Notes: generated by a model from the letters alone, not told the origin. A stretch of DNA of 64,000 bases from Pseudomonas syringae (GCF_023278085.1 NZ_CP066265.1:186001-250000); one strand, 5' to 3'; shown: positions 1-8,892, numbered from the stretch's first letter. Program-made: numbers and translations.

Positions 1-20
1 TTTCGCCGAAAGGATTACCG

Positions 21-956
21 ATGAAATCATTCACCTTTATCACCGCCATTCTGGCCTTCTGCGGTCTGCTCAACAGCGCCTCTGCCGAAGAACCCGACAG
101 CCTGCGCATCGGCTACCAGAAAGGTTCGATCACGCTGGTGCTGGCCAAGGAGCACGCGCTGCTGGAGAAGCGTTTTCCTGATACAAAGATCCAATGGATC
201 GAGTTCCCCGCCGGGCCGCAGATGCTTGAGGCGTTGAACATCGGCAGTCTGGATATTGCTTCAACCGGCGACATTCCGCCGATCTTTGCTCAGGTCGCAG
301 GTGCCGATCTGGTCTACATCGGCGCGGAGCCAGCCAAGCCACAGGCAGAAACCTTGCTGGTGCGCAATGAAAGCCCGCTGCACAGCGTCACTGACCTGAA
401 GGGCCGCAAGGTCGCACTTCAGAAAGGCTCCAGCTCCCACAACGTGGTGCTGCGCGTGCTGAACAAGGCAGGGCTGACCTTCAAGGATATTCAGCCGATC
501 TACCTGACCCCGGCCGATGCCCGCGCCGCGTTCGAGAACGGCAGCGTCGATACCTGGGCAATCTGGGACCCGTACTATTCCATCGCCATGAGCGAAGGCC
601 ACAGCCGCCTGCTGGCCAATGGTGAAGGGCTTGGACTGTCGGGGCCCTTCTATACGGCACGCCGGGAGTTCGCCGATAAAAACGGCGCGTTCGTGCAGCA
701 GATCCTTGACGAACTGACCGTTGCCGATGGCCTGTCGCGGACCCGGCGTGCCGAGAGCATTCAGATTCTGGCACGCAGCATGGGCTTGTCTGAGGCGGTC
801 ATCACTCAGTATCTTGACCATCGGCCTGCATCACCCAGCCTGCCGATCACACCCGATATCGTGCGTGCGCAGCAGGCGACCGCTGATCTGTTTTACGACA
901 ACCACTTGATACCCAAGCGGGTCGACATTCAGCAGGTTGTCTGGCAAAAGCCATGA
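21..956 (+). CDS. ABC transporter periplasmic binding protein, aliphatic-sulfonate (SsuA) type
   Basis: The 311-residue protein starts with a Sec signal peptide (cleavage near ASA-EE, residue 22) and has the SsuA/TauA-like fold signature: an N-terminal RIGYQKG strand, a GSLDIASTGD segment and a WAIWDPYY segment. Proteins of this family capture sulfonates, taurine or related organosulfur compounds in the periplasm and deliver them to an inner-membrane ABC permease. An AAAGGA ribosome-binding site lies just upstream of the ATG. No permease or ATPase follows, so partners must lie upstream of the window or elsewhere. The next gene, an aldo/keto reductase, follows after 81 bp in the same direction and may be co-transcribed. 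The exact substrate cannot be read from sequence. Confidence 0.82.
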   Translation: MKSFTFITAILAFCGLLNSASAEEPDSLRIGYQKGSITLVLAKEHALLEKRFPDTKIQWIEFPAGPQMLEALNIGSLDIASTGDIPPIFAQVAGADLVYIGAEPAKPQAETLLVRNESPLHSVTDLKGRKVALQKGSSSHNVVLRVLNKAGLTFKDIQPIYLTPADARAAFENGSVDTWAIWDPYYSIAMSEGHSRLLANGEGLGLSGPFYTARREFADKNGAFVQQILDELTVADGLSRTRRAESIQILARSMGLSEAVITQYLDHRPASPSLPITPDIVRAQQATADLFYDNHLIPKRVDIQQVVWQKP

Positions 957-1037
957 TTCCGGCGTTGCGAACAAGCGTCACCTGTTCGCAACCGCAATCA
1001 AGACGCCTCGAATATCCCCCAGACAAGAGAGGACTCA

Positions 1038-2075
1038 ATGACCTACATCGCTGCCGAAAATCGTTACGAAGACATGCCTTATCGCCGTACCGGCCGCAGC
1101 GGGCTGGTGCTTCCGGCACTGTCTTTGGGCTTGTGGCACAACTTCGGTGACAGCACGCCGATCGACACCCAGCGCGCCATGCTGCGCACGGCGTTCGATC
1201 TGGGCATCAACCATTTCGACCTGGCCAACAACTATGGCCCGCCGTACGGCAGCGCCGAGATCAACTTCGGTCGTTTGCTGCGCGAAGATTTCCAGCAGTA
1301 CCGCGATGAACTGATTATTTCCAGCAAGGCTGGCTGGGACATGTGGCCAGGGCCTTACGGGCAGGGCGGCGGCTCGCGCAAATACGTGCTTGCCAGCCTT
1401 GATCAGAGCCTGCAGCGCATGGGGCTCGATTACGTTGATATTTTCTATTCCCACCGCTTCGATCCGGACACCCCGCTGGAAGAAACCGCCAGCGCGCTTG
1501 CCACGGCGGTGCAGCAGGGCAAGGCGCTGTACATCGGTATCTCGTCGTATTCCGGGGCCAAGACCCGCGAAATCGCTGCGCTGCTGAAAGAGTGGAAAGT
1601 GCCGTTGCTGATTCACCAGCCGGCCTACAACCTGCTCAATCGCTGGGTCGAGAAAGACCTGCTGGAGGCTACCGAAGAGCTGGGTGCTGGCGTGATCGCC
1701 TTTACCGCATTGGCGCAGGGGCTGCTGTCTGACAAATACCTGAACGGCGTGCCCAAGGACGCGCGGGTCAATCGTCCGGGCGGTGGTTCGCTGCAGGCTT
1801 CGCACTTGTCCGAACAGAACATCGCCCACGTGCGCGCACTCAACGACATTGCCCAGCGTCGTGGTCAGAGCCTGGCGCAGATGGCCCTGGCCTGGACGTT
1901 GCGTGATCCACGCGTAACATCAGCGCTGATCGGCGCGAGCCGCCCGGAGCAAATCATCGAAAACGTCGGTGCGCTGAAGAACCTGGCGTTCAGCAGCGAA
2001 GAACTGGCCGAGATCGATAGCTTTGCCGTGGAAGGCGGCATCAATCTGTGGGAAAAACCGTCGCTGGCGGAGTAA
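1038..2075 (+). CDS. aldo/keto reductase, YghZ/AKR14-like
   Basis: The 345-residue protein is a soluble NADPH-dependent carbonyl reductase of the YghZ (L-glyceraldehyde-3-phosphate reductase) branch. The AKR catalytic tetrad is visible as Asp61 and Tyr66 (DLANNYG), Lys97 (SSKAGW) and His139 (YSHRFDP). The nucleotide-binding C-terminal segment is represented by ALIGASRPEQI. Length is normal for the family. An AGAGAGGA ribosome-binding site precedes the ATG. It lies directly after the sulfonate-type binding protein on the same strand, which may mean a shared transcript, but a role in sulfur metabolism is only inference. Confidence 0.88.
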   Translation: MTYIAAENRYEDMPYRRTGRSGLVLPALSLGLWHNFGDSTPIDTQRAMLRTAFDLGINHFDLANNYGPPYGSAEINFGRLLREDFQQYRDELIISSKAGWDMWPGPYGQGGGSRKYVLASLDQSLQRMGLDYVDIFYSHRFDPDTPLEETASALATAVQQGKALYIGISSYSGAKTREIAALLKEWKVPLLIHQPAYNLLNRWVEKDLLEATEELGAGVIAFTALAQGLLSDKYLNGVPKDARVNRPGGGSLQASHLSEQNIAHVRALNDIAQRRGQSLAQMALAWTLRDPRVTSALIGASRPEQIIENVGALKNLAFSSEELAEIDSFAVEGGINLWEKPSLAE

Positions 2076-2110
2076 GCACAGCCATGGCCGGGTAATAGGC
2101 CAGGCTCAGT

Positions 2111-2153
2111 GCAGGCCGCCATCGGACATTGAAAAATGCACCTGGCGGCCTGC
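2111..2153. repeat. inverted repeat between convergent genes
   Basis: A perfect 11-bp stem, GCAGGCCGCCA and its complement TGGCGGCCTGC, is separated by a 21-nt loop in the gap between the aldo/keto reductase and the convergent amidase gene. There is no adjacent T-run, so it may be a weak two-way transcription stop or just a palindromic repeat. Confidence 0.4.
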
Positions 2154-2222
2154 TAGCCTGCACGGGCAGCAGCGCCGAGTTGTTCAGGGGGCGCCACTCA
2201 ATGACGAAGAAATATCCCGGGG

Positions 2223-4016
2223 TCATGATGTTTTTCTCCTGCCCTCGGCAATGACCAGCGGATCCGCTGAGTACTGCGAAGGTATTTCGTCCAGTGCCCA
2301 GAGATGAAACGCCACAGGTGAGGCGAAGTCCGGGTCTGGCGGGACCTTGGTGTGATACTCGGGATAATGGGTCTGAAAGTCGATGGCGGCCTGCACCAGA
2401 AAAGGCTCGCTGAAGCGCCTTCCCCAAAAGGCCGCAGTAATGGGCAATTGCTGTGGAATGCCGGTCGCGCCATGGCCGATGGGCAGCGTCAGCATGGGCC
2501 AGGCCAGTGCGTTGGGCTGGGCGAAGTACCTGCGTTGCACCGGAAGCGACTTTGCCACCGGGCCTGCCCGTTCGCCGACATGTGCACCAAGCGGCAGCAC
2601 CATCATGAAGTCAATCTGATAGTCATTCAGTGCCTTTTCAAAATGCCCCTGTTCCTGGCGGCGTCTGTTCTCTGCTTCGAGTCTGATGCCCACTGGAATG
2701 AGTGAGGCAACCTGATCGTACAACTCCGGGTATCTTCGCAGCAGGTATTCCCGGTCGTCTTCATTCTCCAGCGAGCCTGCAAAATCACGCACGGCCGACC
2801 AGTGCCGGGTTTCCAGTTGATTGGCGTAACTGGTAACGGCCTGGGCGTTGACACTCATCAGAATGCTGCCATCACTGTTCAGCACGTCATGAATGGGTTC
2901 GGGCGCGGTGTAAGGGGTGTTTTCAGGAGCTCCGGCATCCAGCCACGGGAAGTCGACGACCTTTGCGCCCAGCGCTGCAAGCTGGTCCTTGAACCTGACG
3001 AAGGCTGCGCTGTAGTCCTCGTCGTAAGACTGCGCGGGAGGTTGTCCAGGCGAAGACATCCAGTCTGTCTGCGGAATGCCTATGGTCAGCCCTTCCAGAG
3101 GAAGAGAACCGGGGGTCGGGGTAATGGATAGCTGCTCGCCTATCGACGGGGCCGACAGGCTTTGCGGATCGTTTTCTCCATCAGGGCCGGCAATTATCGA
3201 CAGGATCAGCGATGCATCACGAATCGAACGGGCCATGGGGCCGACCACGTCCCAGCCGGTTCGCAGCGGCATCACGCCGGCGCCAGACACCAGCCCCAGC
3301 GACGGCTTTATCGCGCTGGCGCCATTGGCTGCCGCCGGGATGATAATCGAGCCCGCGGTTTCTTCGCCCAGCGCTGCGGCGCACAGACGCGCAACCGGGG
3401 CGACCCCCGAGCCCTGACTGGACCCACCCGGCGTGCGCGTCGGGTCCCACGCATTCCCGGCAAACTGGCCGACGGTATGGGTTGAGAGTTCGGAGCAGAT
3501 GGTATGACCGATAATCAATGCGCCCTGAGCCCTCAGCCGGGCGACGCATGTCGCATCACGTAATGCCAGGTTGCCGGAAAAGGCCTGAGTGCCGTTTTTG
3601 CTTTCAAGGCCCTTGATGGCGAAAGAGTCTTTTATGCCGAAGGGAATTCCGCATAACGGAGGGGCCGGGCCGCGTTCATCGTCCTGGCTGGTCAGCCATC
3701 TATCGGCAAGTCTCGCCTGCTCCAGGAGCGCCGAAAAATGCTCAAGACGCACGAAAGCATTGTACTTGCCGTTATCGCCATAGATTTCTTCCGGGCCGTT
3801 GAGCTGGGTGATGCGGCTCCAGTACTCGATGAACACCTGTTCGGCGGTCAGTCTTTGCGGGTTGTCTTCGCGCAGCAGTGCGGCGAGTTCGACGATATCG
3901 TAGTCAACAATCCGCTCGCGTCTTTCAATGCTGGCACCACACGGCAGTGCAGCAAGCAAACGTAAATTATTGGCGCGCTGTCGGGCGTCAGATTCATCGA
4001 ATAATGCACTTTCCAT
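2223..4016 (-). CDS. amidase-signature family amidohydrolase
   Basis: The 597-residue protein belongs to the amidase-signature family (Ser-cisSer-Lys hydrolases acting on amides). The catalytic Lys129 lies in GIPFGIKDS, the cis-Ser in GGSSQGSG (about residues 197-204), and the nucleophile Ser223 in EETAGSIIIPAA, where the usual TGGSI is changed to TAGSI. It is longer than typical members (about 460-510), mainly through a ~70-residue N-terminal extension and insertions. The ATG follows GGAG at a 9-nt spacing. It sits downstream of ntrC on the same strand, 105 bp away with a hairpin between. The substrate is unknown; some relatives are annotated as GatA-like or plant amide hydrolases, but GatB/GatC are absent here. 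Confidence 0.85.
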   Translation of the reverse strand: MESALFDESDARQRANNLRLLAALPCGASIERRERIVDYDIVELAALLREDNPQRLTAEQVFIEYWSRITQLNGPEEIYGDNGKYNAFVRLEHFSALLEQARLADRWLTSQDDERGPAPPLCGIPFGIKDSFAIKGLESKNGTQAFSGNLALRDATCVARLRAQGALIIGHTICSELSTHTVGQFAGNAWDPTRTPGGSSQGSGVAPVARLCAAALGEETAGSIIIPAAANGASAIKPSLGLVSGAGVMPLRTGWDVVGPMARSIRDASLILSIIAGPDGENDPQSLSAPSIGEQLSITPTPGSLPLEGLTIGIPQTDWMSSPGQPPAQSYDEDYSAAFVRFKDQLAALGAKVVDFPWLDAGAPENTPYTAPEPIHDVLNSDGSILMSVNAQAVTSYANQLETRHWSAVRDFAGSLENEDDREYLLRRYPELYDQVASLIPVGIRLEAENRRRQEQGHFEKALNDYQIDFMMVLPLGAHVGERAGPVAKSLPVQRRYFAQPNALAWPMLTLPIGHGATGIPQQLPITAAFWGRRFSEPFLVQAAIDFQTHYPEYHTKVPPDPDFASPVAFHLWALDEIPSQYSADPLVIAEGRRKTS

Positions 4017-4084
4017 ACTGATTAGCTCCTTATGCCCCTTGAGTGGGGTCAGAAGAAGCTAATCATTAAAGGACGTGGCGAGTA

Positions 4085-4102
4085 ACTGGCAGAAATGCCA
4101 GT
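4085..4102 (-). terminator. weak hairpin downstream of ntrC
   Basis: A perfect 7-bp stem-loop (ACTGGCA-GAAA-TGCCAGT) lies 20 bp beyond the ntrC stop codon. The trailing T-run is poor, so this is at best a weak terminator between ntrC and the amidase gene. Confidence 0.35.
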
Positions 4103-4121
4103 GTTCGGTCTTGAGGAAGGC

Positions 4122-5558
4122 TCAGCTTTCGTCTGCCTCGTCGTCGTCACCGCCGTCGATTTTCATGCCCAGTTCCTTGATCTTGCGGGTCAGGGTGTTG
4201 CGGCCCCAGCCCAGCAGCACGGCGGCGTCGCGGCGACGGCCGGCGGTGTGTTTGAGGGCGGTTTCGATCATGATTCGTTCGAAGGTCGGCACCGCGCTGT
4301 CCAGCAGGCTGGACTGACCGCGAGACAACGCCTGGTCGGCCCATTGACGCAGCGCCTGTTCCCAGTTGGTAACCGGCGCAGCGTCTTGCGGCAGGCTTAG
4401 CAGTTCCGGCGGCAGGTCGCTGATGTGCACTTCACGACCCGAAGCCATGACCGTGATCCAGCGGCAGGTGTTCTCCAGTTGACGAACGTTGCCTGGCCAC
4501 GGCAGATGCTTGAGGTATTCCTCGGTCTCGGCCTTGAGCAGTTTGGGCTCGACGGACAGCTCCTGCGCTGCGCGGCTCAGGAAGTGCTTGGCCAGCGTCG
4601 GAATGTCTTCGCGACGGTCCGACATGCGCGGAATGTGGATACGGATCACGTTCAGGCGGTGGAACAAGTCCTCACGGAACTTGCCGGCCTGCACGAGGAT
4701 TTCCAGATTCTGGTGCGTCGCGGCAATGATTCGCACGTCGACCTTGACCGGCGTATGACCGCCAACCCGATAGAACTCGCCGTCCGCCAGAACCCTCAGC
4801 AGCCGGGTTTGCGTGTCGGCCGGCATGTCGCCGATTTCATCGAGGAACAGCGTACCGCCGTCCGCCTGCTCGAAGCGGCCGCGACGCAGGTTGGCCGCGC
4901 CGGTGAAAGCGCCTTTCTCGTGGCCAAACAACTCCGATTCCATCAGGTCCTTGGGAATCGCCGCCATGTTCAGGGCGATGAACGGCGAAGCCGAACGCGG
5001 GCTGTGACGGTGCAGGGCGTGAGCGACCAGCTCTTTACCGGTCCCCGATTCGCCGTTGATCAGCACGGTGATGTTGGAATGACTCAGACGCCCGATGGCC
5101 CGAAACACTTCCTGCATCGCTGGCGCTTCGCCGATGATTTCAGGGGTGCGGGTCAGGGTCGGCGGCACGTCCAGGCCTTGCTGTTCCTGAGCGTGCTGGT
5201 TGGCGCGCTTGACCAGCGAGACGGCTTCGTCGACGTCGAACGGCTTGGGCAGGTACTCGAAAGCACCACCCTGATACGAGGCAACCGCGCTGTCCAGGTC
5301 CGAATGGGCCGTCATGATGATCACTGGCAAGCGCGGGTGCTGCTCGCGAATCCGCGCCAGCAGGTCCAGGCCACTGGCGCCGGGCATGCGAATGTCGGAG
5401 ATGATCACGTCCGGTTGCTGACGGGCCAGACGGCTCATCACCCCGTCGGCGCTGTCGAAGCTTTGCGTGGTCATGCCTTCCTGTTGCAAGGCTTTTTCCA
5501 GTACCCAGCGGATAGAACGATCGTCGTCTACGATCCAGACAGTTTCACTACGGCTCAT
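4122..5558 (-). CDS. glnG: nitrogen regulation response regulator NtrC
   Basis: The 478-residue protein is the sigma-54-dependent activator of nitrogen-limitation genes. The receiver domain (1-120) has Asp11/Asp12, phospho-acceptor Asp55 (ISDIRMPG) and Lys105. The AAA+ domain has Walker A GESGTGKE (169-176), the sigma-54-contacting loop GAFTGA (216-221) and Walker B LFLDEIGD. The C-terminal Fis-type helix-turn-helix is AGRRRDAAVLLGWGRNTLTRK, followed by an acidic tail GGDDDEADES. The start codon overlaps the end of ntrB by 4 bp, so the two are translationally coupled. All hallmark residues of a functional NtrC are present. Confidence 0.97.
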   Translation of the reverse strand: MSRSETVWIVDDDRSIRWVLEKALQQEGMTTQSFDSADGVMSRLARQQPDVIISDIRMPGASGLDLLARIREQHPRLPVIIMTAHSDLDSAVASYQGGAFEYLPKPFDVDEAVSLVKRANQHAQEQQGLDVPPTLTRTPEIIGEAPAMQEVFRAIGRLSHSNITVLINGESGTGKELVAHALHRHSPRSASPFIALNMAAIPKDLMESELFGHEKGAFTGAANLRRGRFEQADGGTLFLDEIGDMPADTQTRLLRVLADGEFYRVGGHTPVKVDVRIIAATHQNLEILVQAGKFREDLFHRLNVIRIHIPRMSDRREDIPTLAKHFLSRAAQELSVEPKLLKAETEEYLKHLPWPGNVRQLENTCRWITVMASGREVHISDLPPELLSLPQDAAPVTNWEQALRQWADQALSRGQSSLLDSAVPTFERIMIETALKHTAGRRRDAAVLLGWGRNTLTRKIKELGMKIDGGDDDEADES

Positions 5559-6640
5559 GTCGAAGCTGCTCCTTGTTCCAGCGGCAGGAAGATCGAGAAC
5601 GTGGTGTGGCCGGGATGGCTGTCACACTCGATCAGGCCCTGGTGCTGGCTGATGATGTTCTGGGTAATGGCAAGACCGAGCCCGGTACCATCCGGGCGGC
5701 CACTGACCATCGGGTAGAAAATGGTTTCCTGAAGCTCGGCCGGGATACCCGGACCGTTGTCGATGATTTCGATCTTGCTGACCAGCCGATGGCGCACATG
5801 GCCAATGGTGAACTGGCGCATGGCGCGGGTTCGCAGCGTGATCCGGCCGAGGCGCAACTCGTTCTGGCCGCTGATTGCCTGCATCGCATTGCGCACGATA
5901 TTGAGCACGGCCTGAATCATCTGTTCGCGGTCGATCAGTACATCGGGAATGCTTGGGTCATAGTCGCGCACCAACGTGATGCAACCCTGGCTTTCGGCTT
6001 CGACCAGGCTGCACACCCGCTCGAGCACTTCATGCACGTTGGTCATCGCCAGCGAAGGCAGCTTGTTGGAGCCCAGCATGCGGTCGACCAGATTACGCAG
6101 CCGGTCGGCCTCTTCGATGATGACGTTGGTGTAGTCCTTGAGGCTTTCTTCCGGCAGTTCGCGGGCCAGCAGTTGCGCGGCACCGCGAATCCCGCCCAGT
6201 GGATTCTTTATTTCATGGGCCAGACCGCGTACCAGCATCTTGGTGGTTTCCTGCTTGGACAGCTGCGCTTCTTCTTTGGTGATGCGCAGCAGACGGTCGC
6301 GCGGGTGTACTTCAAGCAGCAGCAGGGTTTCGCCTTTGCTGAGGATGGGCGTCACGGCGTAGTCGACCGTCAGGGTCTGGCCGGCAAGTGCGGTGAGCAT
6401 TGCTTCGCGCTTGGTGAACGGGTGTGCCTGCTCCACCGCCTGGCGCAGTGAACTCAGTGCTTCGGCCGACTCGGTGAACAGCTCGCTGATGAATTGCCCA
6501 TGGCTGCGCTGCCCGCTGATCGCCAGCAGCATTTCCGCTGCCGGGTTCATGTACTCAAGTCGCAGGTCGGAGTTGAGCAGAATGGTGGCAGTGGTCAGGT
6601 TATCCAGTAACAGTCTGTGCAGCGCGTCGCTGATAGTCAT
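5555..6640 (-). CDS. glnL: nitrogen regulation sensor kinase NtrB
   Basis: The 361-residue cytoplasmic histidine kinase/phosphatase controls NtrC phosphorylation in response to PII and glutamine status. It has an N-terminal PAS domain (about 15-120), the dimerisation/phospho-acceptor helix with His142 in RGLAHEIKNP, and a HATPase domain with an N-box (NIVRNAMQA), IDNGPGIP and GTGLGLA. The start at MTISDAL was chosen over a longer upstream frame because it matches the family N terminus and has AAGAGG about 11 nt upstream. It forms an operon with ntrC. An NtrC-like site and a sigma-54-like promoter lie upstream (6758-6918), suggesting nitrogen autoregulation. Confidence 0.96.
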   Translation of the reverse strand: MTISDALHRLLLDNLTTATILLNSDLRLEYMNPAAEMLLAISGQRSHGQFISELFTESAEALSSLRQAVEQAHPFTKREAMLTALAGQTLTVDYAVTPILSKGETLLLLEVHPRDRLLRITKEEAQLSKQETTKMLVRGLAHEIKNPLGGIRGAAQLLARELPEESLKDYTNVIIEEADRLRNLVDRMLGSNKLPSLAMTNVHEVLERVCSLVEAESQGCITLVRDYDPSIPDVLIDREQMIQAVLNIVRNAMQAISGQNELRLGRITLRTRAMRQFTIGHVRHRLVSKIEIIDNGPGIPAELQETIFYPMVSGRPDGTGLGLAITQNIISQHQGLIECDSHPGHTTFSIFLPLEQGAAST

Positions 6641-6757
6641 GAATCGTGTTGACCTCTTTTGGCACATTGCAGTCGTGCAATGCGGGTGCTGGGTGGTCTT
6701 CGCCAGCATGAGCAAAATCACCGATACGGTGCTTGATAGGTGCTGTGTCAGTGAAGT

Positions 6758-6773
6758 TGCAAAAACCAAACCA
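6758..6773 (-). promoter_or_regulatory. candidate sigma-54 promoter for ntrBC
   Basis: On the minus strand the sequence reads TGGTTTGGTTTTTGCA, which has the invariant GG-N10-GC of -24/-12 promoters and a perfect TTGCA -12 element. The -24 element TGGTTT departs from TGGCAC at three positions. It lies about 120 bp upstream of the ntrB start and about 130 bp from an NtrC-like palindrome. Confidence 0.5.
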
Positions 6774-6901
6774 AGGCTCCGAAAAGAAGCGCTTTATCTG
6801 CAAATTCGGGGCATTTTTTCAAAGTGTGCCCGCATACGGCGCTATCCGGGCCGCATTTCTGAACCAGTTTGGGCTGTATTGTTGCGCAGTCAGGCTGATG
6901 G

Positions 6902-6918
6902 CGCACCAAAAAGGTGCC
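6902..6918 (-). promoter_or_regulatory. NtrC-like binding site upstream of ntrB
   Basis: The palindrome CGCACCAAAAAGGTGCC matches the enteric NtrC consensus TGCACCAAAATGGTGCA at 14 of 17 positions. Its place about 130-145 bp upstream of the candidate -24/-12 promoter is the usual enhancer distance for NtrC. Confidence 0.6.
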
Positions 6919-6933
6919 TGGCTTGGGCGGGAG

Positions 6934-7566
6934 TCAGAAGAACGGCAGAATGCTGCTTTTTGGCTCTGGCTTGTCCTTGAGCGGGCATTCCGGACGAACG
7001 CCGTATTGCTCGTCCTTGCAGGGGTTGGTCATACGCTTCTGCGCCAGGGAAACGCGCTGCACGTGGAGCGGCTGATTCGGGGTCTTTTCCAGCACCCGGC
7101 CGAGCTCATCGAAAATTTCCACCGACAGCTGATGGGTACCGCGATCGATATTGCTCACCGGAAACACCGGGCTGCGTCCAGGCTGGCCGACAGCAACGCC
7201 GTCCAGCAACAACCGGTAGCTGTGGCCCGGCTGCAGGGCAGGGTCACTGGTCACGGTGACGATGAATTCGCCACTCGGATTGTTCAGCGTCGCATCCGGC
7301 TCCGGGACCAGAATTCTCAACAACTGGTAGTGAAACATCGGCGCCGGAGCTGCTGGCCTGGGGCTGGCTTTCAGGGTGCGGGTGGGCGGCGTGCCGGTCA
7401 TGTTGTTGCTGGGCGGGATGTCGACGCGCTTGGCGTTCTTGTGCGGTTGATCGGTAAATACCCGATTGCCCTGCGCGTCGATGTAGGTGTAGACGTCGGC
7501 CAGCGCAGGCAGCGCCGACAGCAACAGCACACCGATCAGCAGGCAGCGCATGCCGGGCCGGTTCAT
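6934..7566 (-). CDS. DUF4124-domain periplasmic protein (second of a pair)
   Basis: The 210-residue protein has a signal peptide ending near ALA-DVY and an N-terminal DUF4124 module (VYTYIDAQGNRVFTDQP), followed by a proline-rich linker and a beta-rich C-terminal half. It ends in a lysine/proline-rich tail with two cysteines (about 182-195). Function is unknown. Its ATG overlaps the stop of the preceding paralogue (ATGA), so the two are coupled. The C-terminal halves of both proteins share a PGHSYRLLLDG / ENHRLQLLLDG pattern and an IDRGTH/IDRGEH motif, which suggests tandem duplication. Position between glnA and ntrBC is conserved in Pseudomonas, but no nitrogen role can be inferred. Confidence 0.85.
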   Translation of the reverse strand: MNRPGMRCLLIGVLLLSALPALADVYTYIDAQGNRVFTDQPHKNAKRVDIPPSNNMTGTPPTRTLKASPRPAAPAPMFHYQLLRILVPEPDATLNNPSGEFIVTVTSDPALQPGHSYRLLLDGVAVGQPGRSPVFPVSNIDRGTHQLSVEIFDELGRVLEKTPNQPLHVQRVSLAQKRMTNPCKDEQYGVRPECPLKDKPEPKSSILPFF

Positions 7567-8105
7567 GGTTTGCCGAGATGGACGCGTTGCACCGTCAGCG
7601 TGATCGTCTCGCTCTGCTGAATGATCCGCTCGCCATCCTTCACCACCACGGCGAAGCTGTGTTCGCCACGGTCGATATTGACCACCTGAAAACGCGGCAG
7701 GTTGGACGGCTGTCCGTACAGATTACCGTCCAGCAGCAGTTGCAGGCGATGGTTCTCCTGCAGGCGCGGCTGGATCTTCACGCCAATGATGAACGTGCCG
7801 TTGTTGGCGCGTAAGGCCTCATCAGCTGGCAGGTCCGTGAGCTCCAGTACGTCGTAGGCATGTTGTGGCTGAGATTGAGCGGGCGCTTGTGCCGGGGCCG
7901 ATGGCGGGGCGCTGTTCACGGCAGGTCTGGACGGTGCCTGGGTGTCGATGCTGTTCAGCGGCGGCAATTCGACCACTTCGCTCCTGGTGCCATTGGGTGG
8001 CTGATTGCTGAACGCGGTATTGCCGTTCGCATCGGTGTACTTATAGATCTGCGCCATGGCAGGCAGGCTGATCAACAGCAGCAGGCAAATCAGGCTATGA
8101 CGCAT
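7563..8105 (-). CDS. DUF4124-domain periplasmic protein (first of a pair)
   Basis: The 180-residue protein starts at MRHSLICLLLL, which gives a clean signal peptide cleaved after AMA. A start eight codons upstream is possible but has no better ribosome-binding site. The mature protein begins with a DUF4124 module (IYKYTDANGNTAFSNQPPNG), then an Ala/Pro/Gln-rich linker (about 60-85) and a beta-sandwich-like C-terminal domain. The family occurs in the envelope of many gammaproteobacteria with no known biochemical role. It is translationally coupled to the downstream paralogue. Confidence 0.85.
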   Translation of the reverse strand: MRHSLICLLLLISLPAMAQIYKYTDANGNTAFSNQPPNGTRSEVVELPPLNSIDTQAPSRPAVNSAPPSAPAQAPAQSQPQHAYDVLELTDLPADEALRANNGTFIIGVKIQPRLQENHRLQLLLDGNLYGQPSNLPRFQVVNIDRGEHSFAVVVKDGERIIQQSETITLTVQRVHLGKP

Positions 8106-8184
8106 GAGGCTCTCGACAGCAAAGGGCATGAATGGCGCTCAGCATAGAACACATCGCCCTATGCTGCGCTATCCGCCTGCTGTG

Positions 8185-8742
8185 TCAGGGTTTTGCGGCA
8201 CACAGATCGGCAGTGGCCAGCACCAGCGCCTGGTCATGAATCGGGTCGCGCTGATAACGCTTGAGCGCCGCGTCGAGCTGGATCTTGCAGTCTTTTGTCT
8301 CGCGCAGCGGCTGGAAGTCGGCGTAGGCCTGCAGCAATTGGGTTTGCAGGCGGTCGAGTTTCGGACGGATGTCGTCCGCCAGGCTCAGTCTGACCGTATC
8401 AGGCGCCTTGCCCGCTGCGTGCCACTGGGCGAGAAGGGCGTTCTGCACCTGCTTATTGGCTTCGATCTGTGCGCGGAACAGCCGTTCAACGTCTTCGGGC
8501 TTCAGCTTGAACTCGGCAGCGCGGGCCTGCGCGGCGCTGATGACTTGCTGTTCGCGGGGCGGGTCCTCAACGGCCTTGCCGCTGTCCCATTTGCTCAGGG
8601 CGACCTGATCGGCGATGGTCAGACGTTCGCTGATTGCTTGCAGCAACGGTTCGATAACAGAAGGCTTTTGCCCGCCGGCGAAGGCGAAGCCTGAGGACAT
8701 GAAGGTCAGAGTCAGCAGGGAAGTGGCCAGAAGCAGGCGCAT
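8185..8742 (-). CDS. secreted chorismate mutase, AroQ-gamma type
   Basis: The 185-residue precursor has a signal peptide (residues 1-23, cleaved near AFA-GG) and an all-helical AroQ domain. Family-typical residues are visible in LLQAISERLTIADQVALSKW, in DPPREQQVI and in the long helix RLFRAQIEANKQVQ. Periplasmic AroQ enzymes convert chorismate to prephenate outside the cytoplasm; their physiological role is unsettled, and some pathogens' versions are linked to host interaction. The start at MRLLLATS was chosen for its signal peptide; an upstream in-frame extension lacks one. It lies 182 bp downstream of glnA on the same strand, beyond the glnA terminator. Confidence 0.87.
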   Translation of the reverse strand: MRLLLATSLLTLTFMSSGFAFAGGQKPSVIEPLLQAISERLTIADQVALSKWDSGKAVEDPPREQQVISAAQARAAEFKLKPEDVERLFRAQIEANKQVQNALLAQWHAAGKAPDTVRLSLADDIRPKLDRLQTQLLQAYADFQPLRETKDCKIQLDAALKRYQRDPIHDQALVLATADLCAAKP

Positions 8743-8865
8743 GGCGGTTCCATCTCGGATCAGTTGGGGAGACGCAGATTTAACTCCAGGTAACTGATCA
8801 GGGCCAGACCTGTGCAGTGAAGAAAACTTTACGTGGTGTACTGCAATCCGGCGTAGTGCGCCCAA

Positions 8866-8892
8866 ACGAAAAGACCTCCCGAAGGAGGTCTC
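8866..8892 (-). terminator. glnA Rho-independent terminator
   Basis: On the minus strand, AGACCTCC-TTCG-GGAGGTCT is an 8-bp stem with a stable UUCG-type loop, followed by TTTTCGTTT. It begins about 30 bp beyond the glnA stop codon. Confidence 0.85.

Noticed and set aside
4017..4121. The NrsZ nitrogen-regulated small RNA known downstream of ntrC in P. aeruginosa
   Set aside because: The gap after ntrC is only 105 bp, and I see neither a sigma-54 promoter nor a double-hairpin RNA there.
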